Origin: Rufibacter sp. XAAS-G3-1
Lineage (GTDB): Bacteria; Bacteroidota; Bacteroidia; Cytophagales; Hymenobacteraceae
Length of the DNA stretch: 64,000 bases
Assembly (NCBI RefSeq): GCF_013623775.1
Contig: NZ_JABFAM010000013.1
Coordinates: 84,153-148,152 of the forward strand
Direction: 5' to 3'
The notes under the pieces: generated by a model
The model's database searches: none
What the model was told of the DNA's origin: nothing
The model's input: the letters and a program-made list of their open reading frames with translations, nothing else
In this document: piece by piece, positions 1 to 8,947 of the stretch
Position numbering within the stretch: the stretch's first letter is position 1
How the letters are laid out: each line of letters starts with the position of its first letter
Translations under genes and position numbers: made by a program

Positions 1-2
1 TC

Positions 3-443
3 AACCTGGTGTCGTTTGTGAAGGAGAGTGTGGAGGAGATGCAGGCGTTGGTGAAAGACGGGCAAAAGATTGTTTTCCAACACCAGGGGCCGCAGGAGCT
101 GGTGGAACTGGACAAGCAACTGCTCAAGAACATCCTCATCAACCTGCTGTCCAACGCAAGTAAATACTCAGGTGAGGGCAAAACCGTTTATCTTTCCACC
201 GCGATTGCCCCGGAGAACGTGACCATCACGGTGCAGGACGAAGGCATCGGGATTCCGGACCCAGACCAGACGCATTTGTTTACGCCGTTTTTCCGGGCGC
301 AGAACGCCACCAACATTCAGGGCACCGGGCTGGGCCTGAACATTGTCAAACGCTACGTGGAAGTCATGGACGGCACGCTCGATTATAGGAGCGAACTGGA
401 CAAAGGCACCACGTTTACCATCACTTTCCCGCAAACGCTTTAG
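3..443 (+). CDS. Sensor histidine kinase, C-terminal part (cut by window start)
   Basis: The reading frame is open at the left edge, so only the last 146 residues are seen. They form a complete HATPase_c domain: an N-box with the core LLSNASKY, a G1 box DEGIGIP, an F-box LFTPFFR and a G2 box GTGLGLNIV. This is the ATP-binding half of a two-component kinase; the sensing part and phospho-accepting histidine lie outside the window. The stop is 4 nt before the start of a REC-CRP regulator, so the two are almost certainly one operon and a cognate pair. The ligand cannot be told. Confidence 0.93.
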   Translation, partial: NLVSFVKESVEEMQALVKDGQKIVFQHQGPQELVELDKQLLKNILINLLSNASKYSGEGKTVYLSTAIAPENVTITVQDEGIGIPDPDQTHLFTPFFRAQNATNIQGTGLGLNIVKRYVEVMDGTLDYRSELDKGTTFTITFPQTL

Positions 444-447
444 AGCT

Positions 448-1509
448 ATGAAGAAGATACTGCTGATAGAAGACAACCAGGAAATACGGGAGAATACCGC
501 CGAGATCCTTTCCCTTGCCAACTACCGGGTGGTGGAAGCCGAGAACGGAAAAATGGGCGTGGACCTGGCCCGCAAAGAACAGCCCGACCTCATCATCTGC
601 GACATCATGATGCCCCAACTAGACGGCTACGGCGTACTGCATCTGCTCAGCAAAAGCCCCGATACCTCCAGCATTCCGTTCGTGTTCCTGACCGCCAAAT
701 CTGAGAAGGAAGACTTTAGGAAAGGCATGAAACTGGGCGCCGATGATTACCTCACCAAGCCCTTCGATGACCTGGAACTGCTGGATGCCGTGGAGATGCG
801 CCTCAAGAAGAACGAGCTGTTGAAGGCCGAGTTCCAGAAAAACGTGCAGGGTTTGGATGCCTTCATCCAGGAAGCGAAAGGCTACGAAGACCTGAACAAA
901 CTCATCTCAGACGAACGCCGCGTGACCATTTTCAAGAAGAAGCACAACCTGTTTCTGGAAGGCAATTACCCCAACGCCTTGTACTTCCTGAGCAAAGGCA
1001 AGGTGAAAACCTACAAAGCCAACGAAGACGGCCGCGAGTACATCACCAACCTCTACAAAGACGGCGACTTCATCGGGTACCTTGATCTGCTGGAAGAGAA
1101 CACCTACCGCGAATCGGCCATGGCGCTGGAAGACTCAGAGGTATACCTCATCCCCAAGGAAGACTTCTTCACGCTCCTGCACCAGAACCGCGATGTCGCC
1201 AATAAATTCATCAAAATCCTCTCAGACAACCTCGCCGACCGCGAAGACCGTCTCCTGAAGCTGGCCTACAACTCGGTTAGAAAACGCGTGGCCGAGGCCT
1301 TGATATTGGTGGAAAAACAGTACCAGCAAGACGGCCACAACGTCACCGAGATGTCCATCTCCCGCGAAGACCTGGCCAGCATAGTAGGTGCCTCCAAAGA
1401 AACCGTCATCCGCACCCTCGCCGACTTCAAAGACGAAAAACTCATTGACACCCGCGGCAGCAAAATCTTCATCCTCAACTCACCCAAGCTCGCCAAAATG
1501 CGGAACTAG
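448..1509 (+). CDS. Response regulator with REC, cNMP-binding and CRP-type HTH domains
   Basis: 353 aa. Residues 1-120 are a receiver domain with acidic pocket E8/D9, phospho-acceptor D52 (in CDIMMP), T82 and K104 (LTKPFD). About residues 145-270 look like a cyclic-nucleotide-binding jelly roll (IFKKKHNLFLEGN, then GDFIGYLDLLEE), and residues 290-345 are a CRP/FNR winged helix (ISREDLASIVGASKETVIRTL). The protein would bind DNA under control of phosphorylation by the upstream kinase and perhaps of a small ligand. A longer in-frame start at 343 would lie inside the kinase gene. ATG at 448 begins the REC domain exactly (MKKILLIED) and is preferred. The REC-CRP fusion is a known but minority design. 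Confidence 0.92.
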   Translation: MKKILLIEDNQEIRENTAEILSLANYRVVEAENGKMGVDLARKEQPDLIICDIMMPQLDGYGVLHLLSKSPDTSSIPFVFLTAKSEKEDFRKGMKLGADDYLTKPFDDLELLDAVEMRLKKNELLKAEFQKNVQGLDAFIQEAKGYEDLNKLISDERRVTIFKKKHNLFLEGNYPNALYFLSKGKVKTYKANEDGREYITNLYKDGDFIGYLDLLEENTYRESAMALEDSEVYLIPKEDFFTLLHQNRDVANKFIKILSDNLADREDRLLKLAYNSVRKRVAEALILVEKQYQQDGHNVTEMSISREDLASIVGASKETVIRTLADFKDEKLIDTRGSKIFILNSPKLAKMRN

Positions 1510-1919
1510 ATTTTGAATGAATGATTGAGCGATTGAATGATTAAGAGAGTAGGAAAAATTGGATGACGGATAATAATCCCAAGCAAGTCCATGCAAACCC
1601 ATGCTTCAAGTTTCTAACTTAGACCATGGGTTTTGGAAGTTTGTAACTTCCGTTCATTCCTGATCTACTAAATTCGCAAGTTGCAAACTTGCGCTTACCA
1701 TGGCGCGGAAGTTACTTCTGCGCCATGGTTTCTCAAAAGACCCTGTAGTGTCTGAAAAACCTACGAGTGTCTCTGCCATGAACCGTTTCAAGTCCATTTT
1801 CCACAAACCAGCTCCAAAACTGCTTAACAGATACTGATGTATCTCTTCCCAGAAACTGACCAACGTCATGTTTCCTGAGGCCGGTTCTGCTGAAATTTGC
1901 ATGGCAATTAAACAGGAAG
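1510..1919. other. Intergenic gap with a string of short palindromes
   Basis: No convincing gene. It holds several small inverted repeats built on an AAGTT/AACTT core: 1635-1651 (GGAAGTTTGTAACTTCC), 1675-1693 (CGCAAGTTGCAAACTTGCG) and 1698-1728 (arms CCATGGCGC and GCGCCATGG around GGAAGTTACTTCT). The design resembles the triple-hairpin family C further on. These could be transcript-end or regulatory hairpins between the regulator gene and hemA. Confidence 0.5.
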
Positions 1920-3188
1920 ATGCAGAATCAATTCAAAGTCCTCACCTTATCATACAAGCAAGCTCCCATAGCAGTGCGCGAGGCCGTGGCCTTGAATGAA
2001 ATTGGGTGCCGGAACCTTCTGGACAAAATCAAGGATTTCACGCAGGCGCAAGACGTGCTGGTGTTGTCTACCTGTAACCGCACCGAGGTGTATTACGCCG
2101 CTGAGAAAGACTGTTCCAAAGAAATCATCAAACTGCTTGCCCTGGAGAAAGGCTTTATTGCCACCAGTGAGATTGCGCCTTACTTCAGACACCTGACCCA
2201 ACCGCAGGAAGCGGTGCAACACCTGTTTCAGGTAGCCCTGGGCTTGGAGTCTCAGGTAGTGGGTGACATGCAGATCATGAACCAGGTGAAGAATGCCTAC
2301 CAATGGGCCACTGATGCCAACGTGGTAGGCCCGTTCCTGCACCGCCTGCTCCACACCATTTTCTTCACCAATAAACGGATTGTGAATGAGACCGGCTTCA
2401 AAGATGGCGCGGCCTCGGTTTCTTATGCCACGGTAGAGTTGGTGGAGGAACTGACCAGGAAAATAGAGAACCCCAAAGTATTGATGCTCGGCGTAGGGGA
2501 GATTGGCGCGAACGTGTGCGATAACTTCCAGAAGTCTGAGGTGCGCAACATCACCATCGCCAACCGCACGCACCACAAAGCCGTTGAACTGGCCCAGAAA
2601 TGCAACGCCACCGCCATCTACTGGGAAAACGTGTGGGAAGCCATGGCCCAGGCCGATGTGGTGATCTCCTCAGTACCCGGTGACTGCTTCTTCATCAGCA
2701 AAGAGGTGGTAGAGAAAATGGGCGAGCACCGGGCTTCTTTCTTCGTGGATTTGTCTATGCCCCGCAGCATTGACAGCGCGCTGGAAGAACTGCCCCACAC
2801 CCATGTCTACAACATTGACAACATCCGGAACCGCGCCACAGAGGCATTGGAGCTTAGGTTGGCCGCCATTCCGGCGGTGAAGGAAATCATAGCCGAAGCC
2901 ATGGCCGAGTTCCAGGCCTGGACCCGTGACATGGGCATGTCGCCGGCGTTGCAGCAGTTTAAGAATAGATTAGAGGAAATCCGCCAGCGCGAACTGGCCC
3001 GCTACGTGAAACAATTGGGCGAGCAAGAAAGGGAACTGGTGGAAACCATCACCAAAAACATCCTGAACAAGATTGTGAAAATGCCCGCCCTGGAGCTGAA
3101 AGCCGCCTGTCAGCGGGGCGAGTCTGAGGCGTTGATTGAAGGACTCAGCGCGTTGTTCAACCTGGAGAGGGAAACGGTGGCGGCCTAA
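1920..3188 (+). CDS. hemA: Glutamyl-tRNA reductase
   Basis: 422 aa. Reduces glutamyl-tRNA(Glu) with NADPH to glutamate-1-semialdehyde, the first committed step of C5-pathway tetrapyrrole synthesis. The catalytic cysteine is C52 in LSTCNRTEVYY. The glutamyl-tRNA-binding segment LESQVVGDMQIMNQVK follows. A Rossmann NADPH motif GVGEIGANV lies at about residue 191, and the C-terminal helical dimerisation domain is present. Length matches the family. No other heme gene lies nearby, and a strong terminator at 3281-3315 ends the transcript, so the gene appears monocistronic. Confidence 0.96.
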   Translation: MQNQFKVLTLSYKQAPIAVREAVALNEIGCRNLLDKIKDFTQAQDVLVLSTCNRTEVYYAAEKDCSKEIIKLLALEKGFIATSEIAPYFRHLTQPQEAVQHLFQVALGLESQVVGDMQIMNQVKNAYQWATDANVVGPFLHRLLHTIFFTNKRIVNETGFKDGAASVSYATVELVEELTRKIENPKVLMLGVGEIGANVCDNFQKSEVRNITIANRTHHKAVELAQKCNATAIYWENVWEAMAQADVVISSVPGDCFFISKEVVEKMGEHRASFFVDLSMPRSIDSALEELPHTHVYNIDNIRNRATEALELRLAAIPAVKEIIAEAMAEFQAWTRDMGMSPALQQFKNRLEEIRQRELARYVKQLGEQERELVETITKNILNKIVKMPALELKAACQRGESEALIEGLSALFNLERETVAA

Positions 3189-3280
3189 ACATTACCTCTG
3201 CCTTTCTAAGGCAGGGAAGAAAACCAGTAGTGAAATCTGTATCAAAAATCACATATAAAATCAAATCAAAGGTTTAGCAG

Positions 3281-3315
3281 AAGGAGGCTGGCAAATTCGC
3301 CAGCCTCCTTTTTTT
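3281..3315 (+). terminator. Rho-independent terminator of hemA
   Basis: Perfect 12-bp stem (AAGGAGGCTGGC with GCCAGCCTCCTT), a 6-nt loop and a run of Ts ending at 3315, 93 nt after the hemA stop. Confidence 0.92.
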
Positions 3316-3385
3316 AAGCGTAAGTACCAGATCACCTAAAGCATCTCTTCCGCAGGAAGAGTCTCATCCCCAGCCCATGTGATGC

Positions 3386-3605
3386 GTTTCTGGCCTCTTT
3401 TCCGCAAAAAAGCCCCAAAACGCATCATTGAGGCTCCCCTCTTCGGGACTCATCTTGTAGGGAAAAGATGCTTCCCTGGCTTGTCACCCGACCCGCCAAA
3501 ATAGAGGAATGGCAGGCTGAGGTGCCTTTCCAGGCTTATCAGAAAACAGGCTGGGGAAGTAGTTTAAGCGTTTTGGGGCTTTTTTGCGGAAAAGAGGCCA
3601 GAAAC
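3386..3605. repeat. Two family-A palindromes in perfect inverted orientation around a 144-bp core
   Basis: Positions 3386-3423 and 3568-3605 are perfect 38-bp reverse complements of each other. Each arm is itself a copy of the family-A repeat (GTTTC/GTTTT, GGCC, TTTT, hairpin turn, AAAA, GCCCC, AAAAC). The 144 bp between them encode nothing of length. The arrangement looks like a non-autonomous cassette with 38-bp terminal inverted repeats. A weak, scrambled remnant of family G (GGGAACCACC at about 3690) follows it. Confidence 0.7.
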
Positions 3606-3725
3606 CAGTAAGCTATCCACGACCTCACCGGGGTAGAAGTACCAAGGCGGCGTCATGCTCGGGGTAAAGTGAAACTCCCGGCGCGACGGGAACCACCAAA
3701 CGGGCTTGCATGACAGCAATCGCTA

Positions 3726-3833
3726 AGAGCTTGTTTAAATTTCAGGTTTGCCGACGAAAATGGCCAGAAAAAGGCTTCCGCAGGTTCTTTTTATGGCCGT
3801 TTGTAGCGCAAAAATGAAATTTAAACAAACTCT
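3726..3833. repeat. Family-B element, internally shortened (108 bp)
   Basis: Terminal inverted repeats: left AGAGCTTGTTTAAATTTCA, right TGAAATTTAAACAAACTCT. The arms and the GGTTCTTTTTATGGC block match full-length B copies, but the central CGTAGCGCTGCTACG hairpin is missing. Taking AGC...ACT as the ends, it is flanked on both sides by CTAAG, which could be a 5-bp target duplication. No coding sequence. Confidence 0.75.
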
Positions 3834-4115
3834 AAGAGGGAAAGATAAAGAATTCAGGAATTGCTTTCAATGTCTCAGCCGTTGAACTAAATTTCAGTAG
3901 AATACTTTATAGCTTTACTCAGGAAAGTATTTTCAAGAATAATTATATAATTTGTTTGTGAGTCAGGTATTTTCCAGTTCAATTGTAAAAAGAGACTATA
4001 AATCCTTTAATTTTACATGCTTCTGTAATGTTCCTGGCTTGGACTTACAAGTGTTTAGGAAAATTCTAGTGGTAATAACTGGTGAGGTAGGTATTCATTC
4101 TCTTGTTTCTATCCT

Positions 4116-6131
4116 ATGAGAGTACTTTTATTTCTATTGCTTTTTTTGCCGGGGCAGGTTTTTGCGCAGGAGAATCCAATGGAACAATTACTGCGGCAGG
4201 CGGAAAGCGCCCCTCAAGACACCTCCCAAGTGTCTCTGCTTTGCGACCTTAGCCGGCAGTACATGCTCACCGATGTGAAAACCGGGATGCAGCATGCCAA
4301 AGAAGCCCACGTGTTGGCCAAACGCCTTCGGTTTTCAAAAGGAGAGGCCCAAGCGATAGGCCTTATTGGAAGCGGACATTTGGTGTTAGGGGAATATGAT
4401 AAGGCGTTACCGTATTATTATACCGCTCTTAAAATTGCGGAGCAGCTCAAAGACACCGCCCTGCTGGTGGCCACCTATAATAGTCTAGGCATTCTTTGCT
4501 ACAAAACCAAAGACGATAGAAGAGCTTTCCAAAACTATGAGTTGGCCCAAGCCTTTGCCCTGAAAACCAATAACAGGGTAGCCTTGGGAAAGGTGTACAA
4601 CAACATTGGCAATATCCACGAAGACAATGGCGATTATGCAAAAGCGTTGGGGTTCTACGAGAAGGCAGCTGCCATTCAGCGGGAAACCGGCGTCAAGAAA
4701 AGCTATGCCATTGGTTTACTGAACATCGGCAATGTGTATACTTTGATGAACAAACCACAGGAAGCCTTGCCGTACTTGTTTCAGGCGCTTCAGATAGACG
4801 AGGAGTTGCATAATAACATGAACATGACCGTGACCCTTCACGGCATTGCAAAATCCTACCTCGCGCTCCGGCAAACAGAAACAGCCCTGGACTATGCCAA
4901 AAGAAGTTATGAGGTGGCAAAGAAGACAGAATCTGGCAAGAAGATCATCGCCGCGGCCCAACTATTGGCCGAAATCTATGCGTCTAGGAAAGAGTATGAA
5001 AAAGCCTATACCTATCAACAGATCTTTGCCCGGCAAAGCGCCAAATTGGGCATAGAACGGCAGAACCGCACGGCCGCCGAGATAATAGCCAAGTTTGAGA
5101 GTGACAAACGGGAATTGGAGAACCTGAAGTTAAAAGCCCAGAGACGCATCCAGGCCATTGAAATTGAGCAGCAGAAAGCGGCCATGTGGTTTGCGGGAGT
5201 GATCCTGTTTTTACTTTCCATACTGGTGGTCATCCTGTACTTCAGCCGCAGGCATTTCAAAGTCATGTCAAGGCAACTGCAGGAAGCAACGGATTTACTG
5301 CTGCAGAATAACCAAAAGATCACCGCCCAGAAGGAAGAAATCTCTAAGCAATCTTCTGTTCTGGAGAGAAAGAACCACCAGCTGGACAGGCATAATAGCT
5401 TCAAAAGCAAGATTTTCTCCATTGTCACGCATGACCTGCGAACGCCTTTCAGTTCAATCCAGGGTATTCTGCAACTGGTGCAGAATAGAACCTTCACAGA
5501 GGATGAGGTGAAACGCATTTTTGAGTCTCTGGGTAAGAACATGGAGGTAGTCGTGAGCATGATGGACAACCTTTTGGGCTGGTCTAAAGCCCAGATGCAG
5601 GGCTCCTCCTTAGAGTTGCAATCGTTTCAGTTGTATGACTTTGTAGAACAGAATTTACAGGTGATGTCTGAGCAGGCCTCGGCCAAGGGGGTGTACCTGG
5701 TGAACCGTATTGACAGGCAGGTACGTATCTTCTCAGACAAAGAGCGGCTGGCGTTTGTTCTGCGTAATCTCTTGGGTAACGCCATCAAGTTCAGTTTTGA
5801 AGGGGGCGAAGTGACGCTGGAGATGAGGGAAGAAGAAGCGGGAGTCTCCCTCATGGTATCTGACACCGGGAAAGGCATATCTGAGAAGCACCAGGCCAAA
5901 CTGTTTTCTGATAATCGGTTCACCACCCTGGGCACGTCCAAAGAAAAGGGCACGGGGTTAGGTTTGATGCTGTGTAAGGAGTTGATGGAAAGTCTGGGCG
6001 GCGATATTACCGTGCAAAGTGTGGAGAACCAAGGTAGCTCATTTACAATTTTCCTGCCCTGTCACGTGCAAAAAATGGAGCAGGAACAGGCTCCGTTTCG
6101 GGGAAGGGTAGTAGAGGCTTTGGAAGTTTAA
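4116..6131 (+). CDS. TPR-domain sensor histidine kinase
   Basis: 671 aa. A signal peptide (MRVLLFLLLFLPGQVFA) exports a sensor made of about six tetratricopeptide repeats (residues 40-310, with motifs such as YNNIGNIHEDNGDYAKALGFY). A membrane span follows at about 357-376, then a coiled coil. HisKA has phospho-acceptor H439 in VTHDLRTPFSSI. HATPase_c shows LRNLLGNAIKFS (from about 549), DTGKGISE (from about 583) and GTGLGLMLCKEL (from about 611). There is no receiver domain and no adjacent regulator gene, so it is an orphan kinase. Periplasmic TPRs suggest it senses a protein or peptide ligand; this is inference. Confidence 0.92.
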   Translation: MRVLLFLLLFLPGQVFAQENPMEQLLRQAESAPQDTSQVSLLCDLSRQYMLTDVKTGMQHAKEAHVLAKRLRFSKGEAQAIGLIGSGHLVLGEYDKALPYYYTALKIAEQLKDTALLVATYNSLGILCYKTKDDRRAFQNYELAQAFALKTNNRVALGKVYNNIGNIHEDNGDYAKALGFYEKAAAIQRETGVKKSYAIGLLNIGNVYTLMNKPQEALPYLFQALQIDEELHNNMNMTVTLHGIAKSYLALRQTETALDYAKRSYEVAKKTESGKKIIAAAQLLAEIYASRKEYEKAYTYQQIFARQSAKLGIERQNRTAAEIIAKFESDKRELENLKLKAQRRIQAIEIEQQKAAMWFAGVILFLLSILVVILYFSRRHFKVMSRQLQEATDLLLQNNQKITAQKEEISKQSSVLERKNHQLDRHNSFKSKIFSIVTHDLRTPFSSIQGILQLVQNRTFTEDEVKRIFESLGKNMEVVVSMMDNLLGWSKAQMQGSSLELQSFQLYDFVEQNLQVMSEQASAKGVYLVNRIDRQVRIFSDKERLAFVLRNLLGNAIKFSFEGGEVTLEMREEEAGVSLMVSDTGKGISEKHQAKLFSDNRFTTLGTSKEKGTGLGLMLCKELMESLGGDITVQSVENQGSSFTIFLPCHVQKMEQEQAPFRGRVVEALEV

Positions 6132-6283
6132 TCCATTGATACGCTGGGGCAAGCGTCAACGTATACCCGTTTGCTTATCCGCCGTTTTTGACCTGTTTTA
6201 GCAAAACCAGGCTAATATTGGCTCCTTTCTGCGCGTTAGGTCTTTGCCTGCAACTGGCCGTTTAGTGCCTGGGGATGAGCTGG

Positions 6284-6489
6284 TGCACGGAATATGCTGA
6301 TTCCTTGGCTTGGCTGCTTTTTGCGTGGGTGCAGGTGCTGAATTGTTTCATCTCTGGCGGTATGCGCTCACGGCCGCGAGGCCTCGTCTTCCCCTCTCGC
6401 ACTGCCCTTTCGGCCTGTGAAGTCTGTCTCTCTTAGTTTTGCTTATCTATGACCAAAAGCGAGGCGCGCTCGGGAAAGACTGGAACTGG
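6284..6489 (+). repeat. Family-D element, copy 1
   Basis: Shares long blocks with 33218-33479 and, in reverse, 45467-45733: GCACGGAATATGCTG, GTGGGTGCAGGTGCTG, GCGCTCACGGCCGCG, CTGCCCTTTCGGCCTGTG, CTTAGTTTTGC and AAAAGCGAGGCGCGCTCGGG. GTCTTCCCC near the middle can pair with GGGAA/GGGGAAGAC near the 3' end, giving a long-range stem. This copy lacks one of the two CTTGGCTTG-type internal repeats. No ORF is shared between copies, so a structured RNA or mobile DNA element is more likely than a gene. Confidence 0.7.
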
Positions 6490-6517
6490 GAATGCGCATT
6501 CCTTTTCCCTGAAAAAA

Positions 6518-6554
6518 CGTATTCCCCTCCTTGGAGGGGTAGGGGTGGGTTCTG
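6518..6554 (+). repeat. Family-E hairpin, copy 1
   Basis: CGTATTCCCCTCC, TTGGAGGGG, then AGGGGTGGGTTCTG. Same as 33706-33744 and the reverse of 45176-45210. It follows family D, as it does in the 33-kb copy. Confidence 0.65.
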
Positions 6555-6738
6555 CTTTCCGCACCATTTCTTTCCAAGGCGCATCATCATGAAAGAAGGG
6601 TATAAGCCCAGCAGCAGGGCGCAGGCATTCATTTGTGTCCTGCTGCTGGGCCCTGTTTTTGGTGCCTTTTAGCAAAAACGCACCAGAACCGTCCCACGCA
6701 CAAACTTGGTTTTGTTTATGGGTGGATGTTATAACAAG

Positions 6739-7200
6739 CTATTCATTGGCCTCGGAAGGATTCTCTTTCCCGAACTCTGAGAAAAGCCAATCCAGTGCAG
6801 CCTCTTTGTTTGTGAAGGATTCTAACTTGGTGGACAGGTGTAAGCTTTCATCGGTGGTAAAGCCATTGAAGATGCGGTGAATATCCATCAAACCAATACT
6901 TTCTTTGAGAGATATTCGGGCAAACTTCATCAAGGAGGAGGTCTTCAGTACAGGCTTCATGGCTCTTAGCACCCAATTCTGATCGGCAAAATCCAGGTAA
7001 GGAATCTGCCGGGAATCGCTTAGCCAATACGCGCACTTATTGGTACTGGAAATAGTGGTTGCCAGTTCAAAAGACTGCCTGAATTGCTCAGTAGTGGGTG
7101 GTTTAAGCCATTCCACAAAAATAAATTTCGCCCGCTTGTCCAACTCCACCTTTATGTGGTCATCTTGGTGGACAAGCTGTAGTTGTAAGTCTATGTGCAT
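6739..7200 (-). CDS. STAS/SpoIIAA-like protein
   Basis: 153 aa from ATG at 7200. A TTG 24 codons upstream (7272) is possible but adds an unlikely leader. The pattern is a beta-rich start (HIKVELDKRAKFIFVEW), a central DSR motif (YWLSDSRQIPYLD) and a C-terminal segment ESFTNKEAALDWLFSEF. This order, with the final 'F.. eeA.dWL' helix, is that of the SpoIIAA/STAS-like proteins common in Bacteroidota, whose role is unknown. A relative with the same layout is at 40048-40461. No signal peptide. It stands alone on the minus strand. Confidence 0.75.
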   Translation of the reverse strand: MHIDLQLQLVHQDDHIKVELDKRAKFIFVEWLKPPTTEQFRQSFELATTISSTNKCAYWLSDSRQIPYLDFADQNWVLRAMKPVLKTSSLMKFARISLKESIGLMDIHRIFNGFTTDESLHLSTKLESFTNKEAALDWLFSEFGKENPSEANE

Positions 7201-7481
7201 GGGAAACGTATGTCTCGTTTTGGAGAAATGGATAGAAACCAAAGTGACATTGTTGCCGTCTGTTAAAAGCAAGATATATAAAATTGTGATTATTGGTGCC
7301 TGAGTTAACTATTATCTTCGCGTGTTTAGGCCCTATGCCAGATAGCTTGTTTCCTTTAAGGCCGGAAGTGGCTAACTAATAAAGGGTTAGGTTGAATTAA
7401 TTTATCTTGAATCCTGCCAAAGGAAACGGAACAGCCAGAACTTGATTGAATAACCTGCCGTCTGGTGCTATCTTGCAGGTA

Positions 7482-7524
7482 AGAGCTTGTTTGCAGCGCA
7501 AAAAATGAAATGTAAACAAGCTCT
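7482..7524. repeat. Family-B element, minimal copy (43 bp)
   Basis: AGAGCTTGTTT at the left and TGTAAACAAGCTCT at the right with only GCAGCGCAAAAAATGAAA between, so the middle of the element is deleted. It ends 22 nt before the GH26 start codon, so its hairpin would lie in the 5' leader of that mRNA. Confidence 0.7.
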
Positions 7525-7546
7525 AAAAAGGTGATCAACACGGTTT

Positions 7547-8683
7547 ATGTATAGAATTACAAACGTTTTACTGGCAGGTGTACTATTGTTAGTGGGGTGC
7601 GTGGGCGCGAGGCCCATTGATAAGAAGGCCACTCCAGAAACACGGGCGCTTTACCAGAACTTAGGCAAGCTCGCTAAGGAACATACTTTGTTTGGGCACC
7701 AGCACGCCACCGAGTACGGACATGGCTGGTTTAGCGGCAAAGACAGGTCTGATGTGAAATCAGTGACCGGCTCGCACCCGGCCGTGGTGGGGGTTGATTT
7801 CAGCGGCTTCTCTGGGCGTTCTCCCGAAGCCATCCAGAACGCGAAAGAAGAAGTAAGGCAAAATGTAATAGACACTTACAACCGGGGCGGGGTCACTACC
7901 GCGGCCTGGCATTTCTCCAATCCTGTCTCTAAAGGCGGCTTTTACTGGGTAGATTCGCTTTCGTTGCCGGCGGTTAGGTACATTATTCCCGGTGGAGAGG
8001 CGCACGGGCAGTACAAGCAGATCCTGCGTGGCATAGGCGAGTGGGCGCACAGCGTAAGAGGGGCCGATGGGAAACTGGTGCCAATGATTTTCCGGCCTTT
8101 CCATGAGTTTGACGGCGGATGGTTCTGGTGGGGCAAACCGCACGCCAGCCGCGAGGAGTTTGTCGCCCTCTGGCAATTTACGGTGTCTTACCTCAGAGAC
8201 AGTTTAGACGTCCATCACTTTATCTACGCCTTCTCGCCAGACAATAAATTCAACTCAGAAGAAGAGTTCCTGGAGCGCTACCCCGGCGACAAATGGGTGG
8301 ACATGGTAGGCATGGACAATTACGCCGACCTGGGCCGCGACCGCTACGCCATTGACACCGCCGCGTATAAGCTGAAGATTGTTTCTGATTATGCCCGCAA
8401 AGCGAAGAAACTGGCCGCCTTTACTGAAACCGGCTTAGAGTCCATTCCCAACCCTAACTGGTGGACTACCACTTTGCTGCCAACCATGCGGAGGTACCCC
8501 ATGCGGTTGTCTTACGTGCTGGTTTGGCGAAATGACACCCGAAGCCCCACCCACTATTACGCTCCATTCCCCGGGCAAGCCAGTGAAAAAGACTTCCTGA
8601 GGTTTTACCAAGATCCATACACCCTCTTTGAGAAAGACCTGAAAAGCATCTACAAACGGAAAAGGTTCTTAGGTGTTTTCTAG
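7547..8683 (+). CDS. GH26 family beta-mannanase-like lipoprotein
   Basis: 378 aa. A type II signal peptide with lipobox LVGC places a lipid-anchored C18. The rest is one GH26 (beta/alpha)8 domain. Seen are the HTLFGHQHAT start strand, the acid/base glutamate E187 in FRPFHEFDGGWFWWG, and the nucleophile E294 in AAFTETGLE. Members hydrolyse beta-1,4-mannan backbones, so the enzyme should act on mannan at the outer surface or in the periplasm. No SusC/SusD or other polysaccharide-utilisation genes flank it. The start gives a normal lipoprotein signal. Confidence 0.93.
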   Translation: MYRITNVLLAGVLLLVGCVGARPIDKKATPETRALYQNLGKLAKEHTLFGHQHATEYGHGWFSGKDRSDVKSVTGSHPAVVGVDFSGFSGRSPEAIQNAKEEVRQNVIDTYNRGGVTTAAWHFSNPVSKGGFYWVDSLSLPAVRYIIPGGEAHGQYKQILRGIGEWAHSVRGADGKLVPMIFRPFHEFDGGWFWWGKPHASREEFVALWQFTVSYLRDSLDVHHFIYAFSPDNKFNSEEEFLERYPGDKWVDMVGMDNYADLGRDRYAIDTAAYKLKIVSDYARKAKKLAAFTETGLESIPNPNWWTTTLLPTMRRYPMRLSYVLVWRNDTRSPTHYYAPFPGQASEKDFLRFYQDPYTLFEKDLKSIYKRKRFLGVF

Positions 8684-8734
8684 TTGAGGCTCACTTAGGG
8701 AAGTGCGCGCTCCTTTTGAGGAAACCAAAAGAAT

Positions 8735-8927
8735 CCGTTTTGGGGCTGTTTTTCGTAAATGAGGGCCTAAACGGCAGGGGCGTAGACATTGGTAGGAACT
8801 GCGCGCGCACTACGAGGTCATTAAAAACGGGCGGCATCGCGGAAGCAGACAGTTGGAACGTACTGGCGCGAGACTCCGGTTTCGTGACACGGGATGAAGC
8901 GAGTCTCCGGGACTCGCCGGGAACCAA
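8735..8927 (+). repeat. Composite A-H-G repeat module, copy 1
   Basis: Starts with a family-A palindrome (8735-8774: CCGTTTTGGGGCTG ... GGGCCTAAACGG). A middle block resembles 38211-38290 (GTAGGAACTGCGCGCGCACTACGAGGTC, then GCGGAAGCAG). It ends with family G (8862-8927: CTGGCGCGAGACTCC, CGTGACACGGGATGAAGCGA, GTCTCC, GACTCGCCGGGAACCA). Other copies are at 17871-18036, 26659-26820, 38175-38420 and 62984-63128. No coding potential. Confidence 0.72.
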
Positions 8928-8947
8928 CAGCAGTAGGGCTCTTGCTT

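Larger units (their letters stand above)
6132..6738. other. Repeat-filled gap: family D then E, and a perfect 12-bp hairpin
   Basis: No gene. Family D copy 6284-6489 is followed by family E at 6518-6554, each listed separately. At 6607-6650 arms CCCAGCAGCAGG and CCTGCTGCTGGG form a perfect 12-bp stem followed by TTTTT on the plus strand, which could terminate plus-strand transcription. Frames of about 80 codons here are reading frames through repeats on both strands at once, with no family resemblance. Confidence 0.6.

Noticed and set aside
343..447. Longer N-terminus for the REC-CRP regulator
   Set aside because: It overlaps the kinase gene and adds nothing to the receiver domain, which begins at 448.
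1654..1902. 82-codon minus-strand frame before hemA
   Set aside because: It crosses small palindromes, lacks a recognisable motif, and would overlap the hemA promoter region.
6433..6880. Overlapping frames of 60-80 codons on both strands between the TPR kinase and the STAS-like gene
   Set aside because: They run through repeat families D and E on both strands, with no start context or family resemblance.
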